A DNA stretch of 64,000 nucleotides from Parus major (taxonomy: Eukaryota > Chordata > Aves > Passeriformes > Paridae): positions 6,723,321 to 6,787,320 of the forward strand of contig NC_031770.1 in assembly GCF_001522545.3 (NCBI RefSeq), given 5' to 3'. Below the pieces are notes generated by a model. It was not told the origin of the DNA. It made no database searches and saw nothing but the letters and a program-made list of their open reading frames with translations. The translations under genes were made by a program, and so were the position numbers. The stretch's first letter is position 1; every line of letters begins with the position of its first letter. Below, in pieces: positions 63,341 through 64,000 of this stretch.

Positions 63341-64000
63341 TAAGGCTTCAGTATAAACTGGACTAGGGAGTCTTTTTGCACACAGGTTTAAAAACAGAAT
63401 TATGGTATTACTAAATGGGTACCTGCAAGGCTTGGTATGGTTCATTTCATAGCTGAGCTGTGAAGTAATGCTAAGGACTTTTCTATTAAAAAGTTCAGAC
63501 AACTAATTTAATATGTAAACAGTGATTCTACAGAGAGATACCATGGCTGTGTAATATTAAGTGTCATTCTTGTTTTATTGTGGACAGACTTAAATTTAGC
63601 ATCGTGTCATAAAAACGTGATGCATGCTTTAAAATTTAGCTATAAAAGTAAGTTGAAATATTGCCTTCCAGATATTTGAACAGAGTCCTCATCTTTGATT
63701 TTGCTAAGAGAAAAGTCATGGTGGGAATTGGTTTAGAGGAAGTGATTCAAATTCGTTTGTTTGCAAGAACCTTGTTTCAGGGTGTAATCTGAAGTTTGGC
63801 ACTGCTAATAAAGGTGAAGTGTAATTATTTTCCAATTGGAAAATAGGTGAAATGGCATCTATGTTAGGGACTAAGCACATGTTGAATTCTTTGGATAAAT
63901 GTAAACTGTGCTTTCAGTGTAACTCAATGGGAAAATGCTGTGACTTCCTATGAGGACCACACGTGTGTTCAGCTTTCATTTCCCCACTGTGTCTCCTTCA
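63341..64000. other. Non-coding DNA to window end, no gene seen
   Basis: AT-rich sequence with no recognised frame or repeat. A near-palindromic TCCAATTGGA lies near 63831, which is common in AT-rich DNA. Confidence 0.6.

Noticed and set aside
1..64000. CRISPR arrays, operons, phage or plasmid genes, tRNA or rRNA genes
   Set aside because: No regularly spaced direct repeats, no long clustered reading frames, and no cloverleaf with matching box A and box B sequences apart from the SINE head at 42362 were seen.
1..64000. Endogenous retrovirus or LTR element
   Set aside because: No paired long terminal repeats, primer-binding-site-like sequence or gag/pol-like frame was recognised, although a solo LTR of an unfamiliar family could be missed by eye.

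Overview
The window looks like intergenic or deep-intronic nuclear DNA from a bird, or less likely another sauropsid (crocodilian or turtle). The basis is two relics of the CR1 LINE, the main interspersed repeat of bird genomes, at 49749-49860 and 50690-51400, and one old MIR/CORE-SINE-like copy at 42362-42536. Interspersed repeats are sparse, the DNA is AT-rich and CpG-poor, and no long reading frame is present. No bacterial gene organisation, phage, plasmid, CRISPR array or rRNA/tRNA gene is visible.

I could not support any protein-coding gene. The longest open frame is 152 codons (14904-15362, +). It and all other frames are of a size expected by chance in 64 kb, and none has a recognisable domain. 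The only frame whose relatives I recognise is the broken C-terminal end of CR1 ORF2, read on the minus strand at 51040-51290, which carries several stop codons.

Layout: 1-16950 is plain non-coding DNA with simple repeats and a GC-richer patch at 14900-15350. A cluster of 12 CpGs lies at 16970-17215 and runs into an AT-richer stretch to 17530 that looks like a conserved element. 17540-42360 is mostly featureless, with possible conserved non-coding blocks at 22846-23075, 27340-27600 and 28485-28770, a possible antisense MIR fragment near 32010-32075, and an unusual three-copy A10G tract at 35081-35113. From 42362 come the MIR-like SINE, further possible conserved blocks (42985-43215, 48300-48930), the CR1 cluster (49749-51400) and a GC-richer stretch (51640-52340). 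The rest is AT-rich DNA with TTTA/GTTTT repeats and two more possible conserved blocks (60390-60560, 63090-63340).

The conserved-element calls rest on local sequence texture only: dense homeodomain-type ATTA/TAAT cores, octamer and TALE-like motifs, local CpG retention and few simple repeats. They were not aligned to anything. If they hold up, the window would be a regulatory gene desert or a large intron of a developmental gene. I found no evidence for a previously undescribed biological system.
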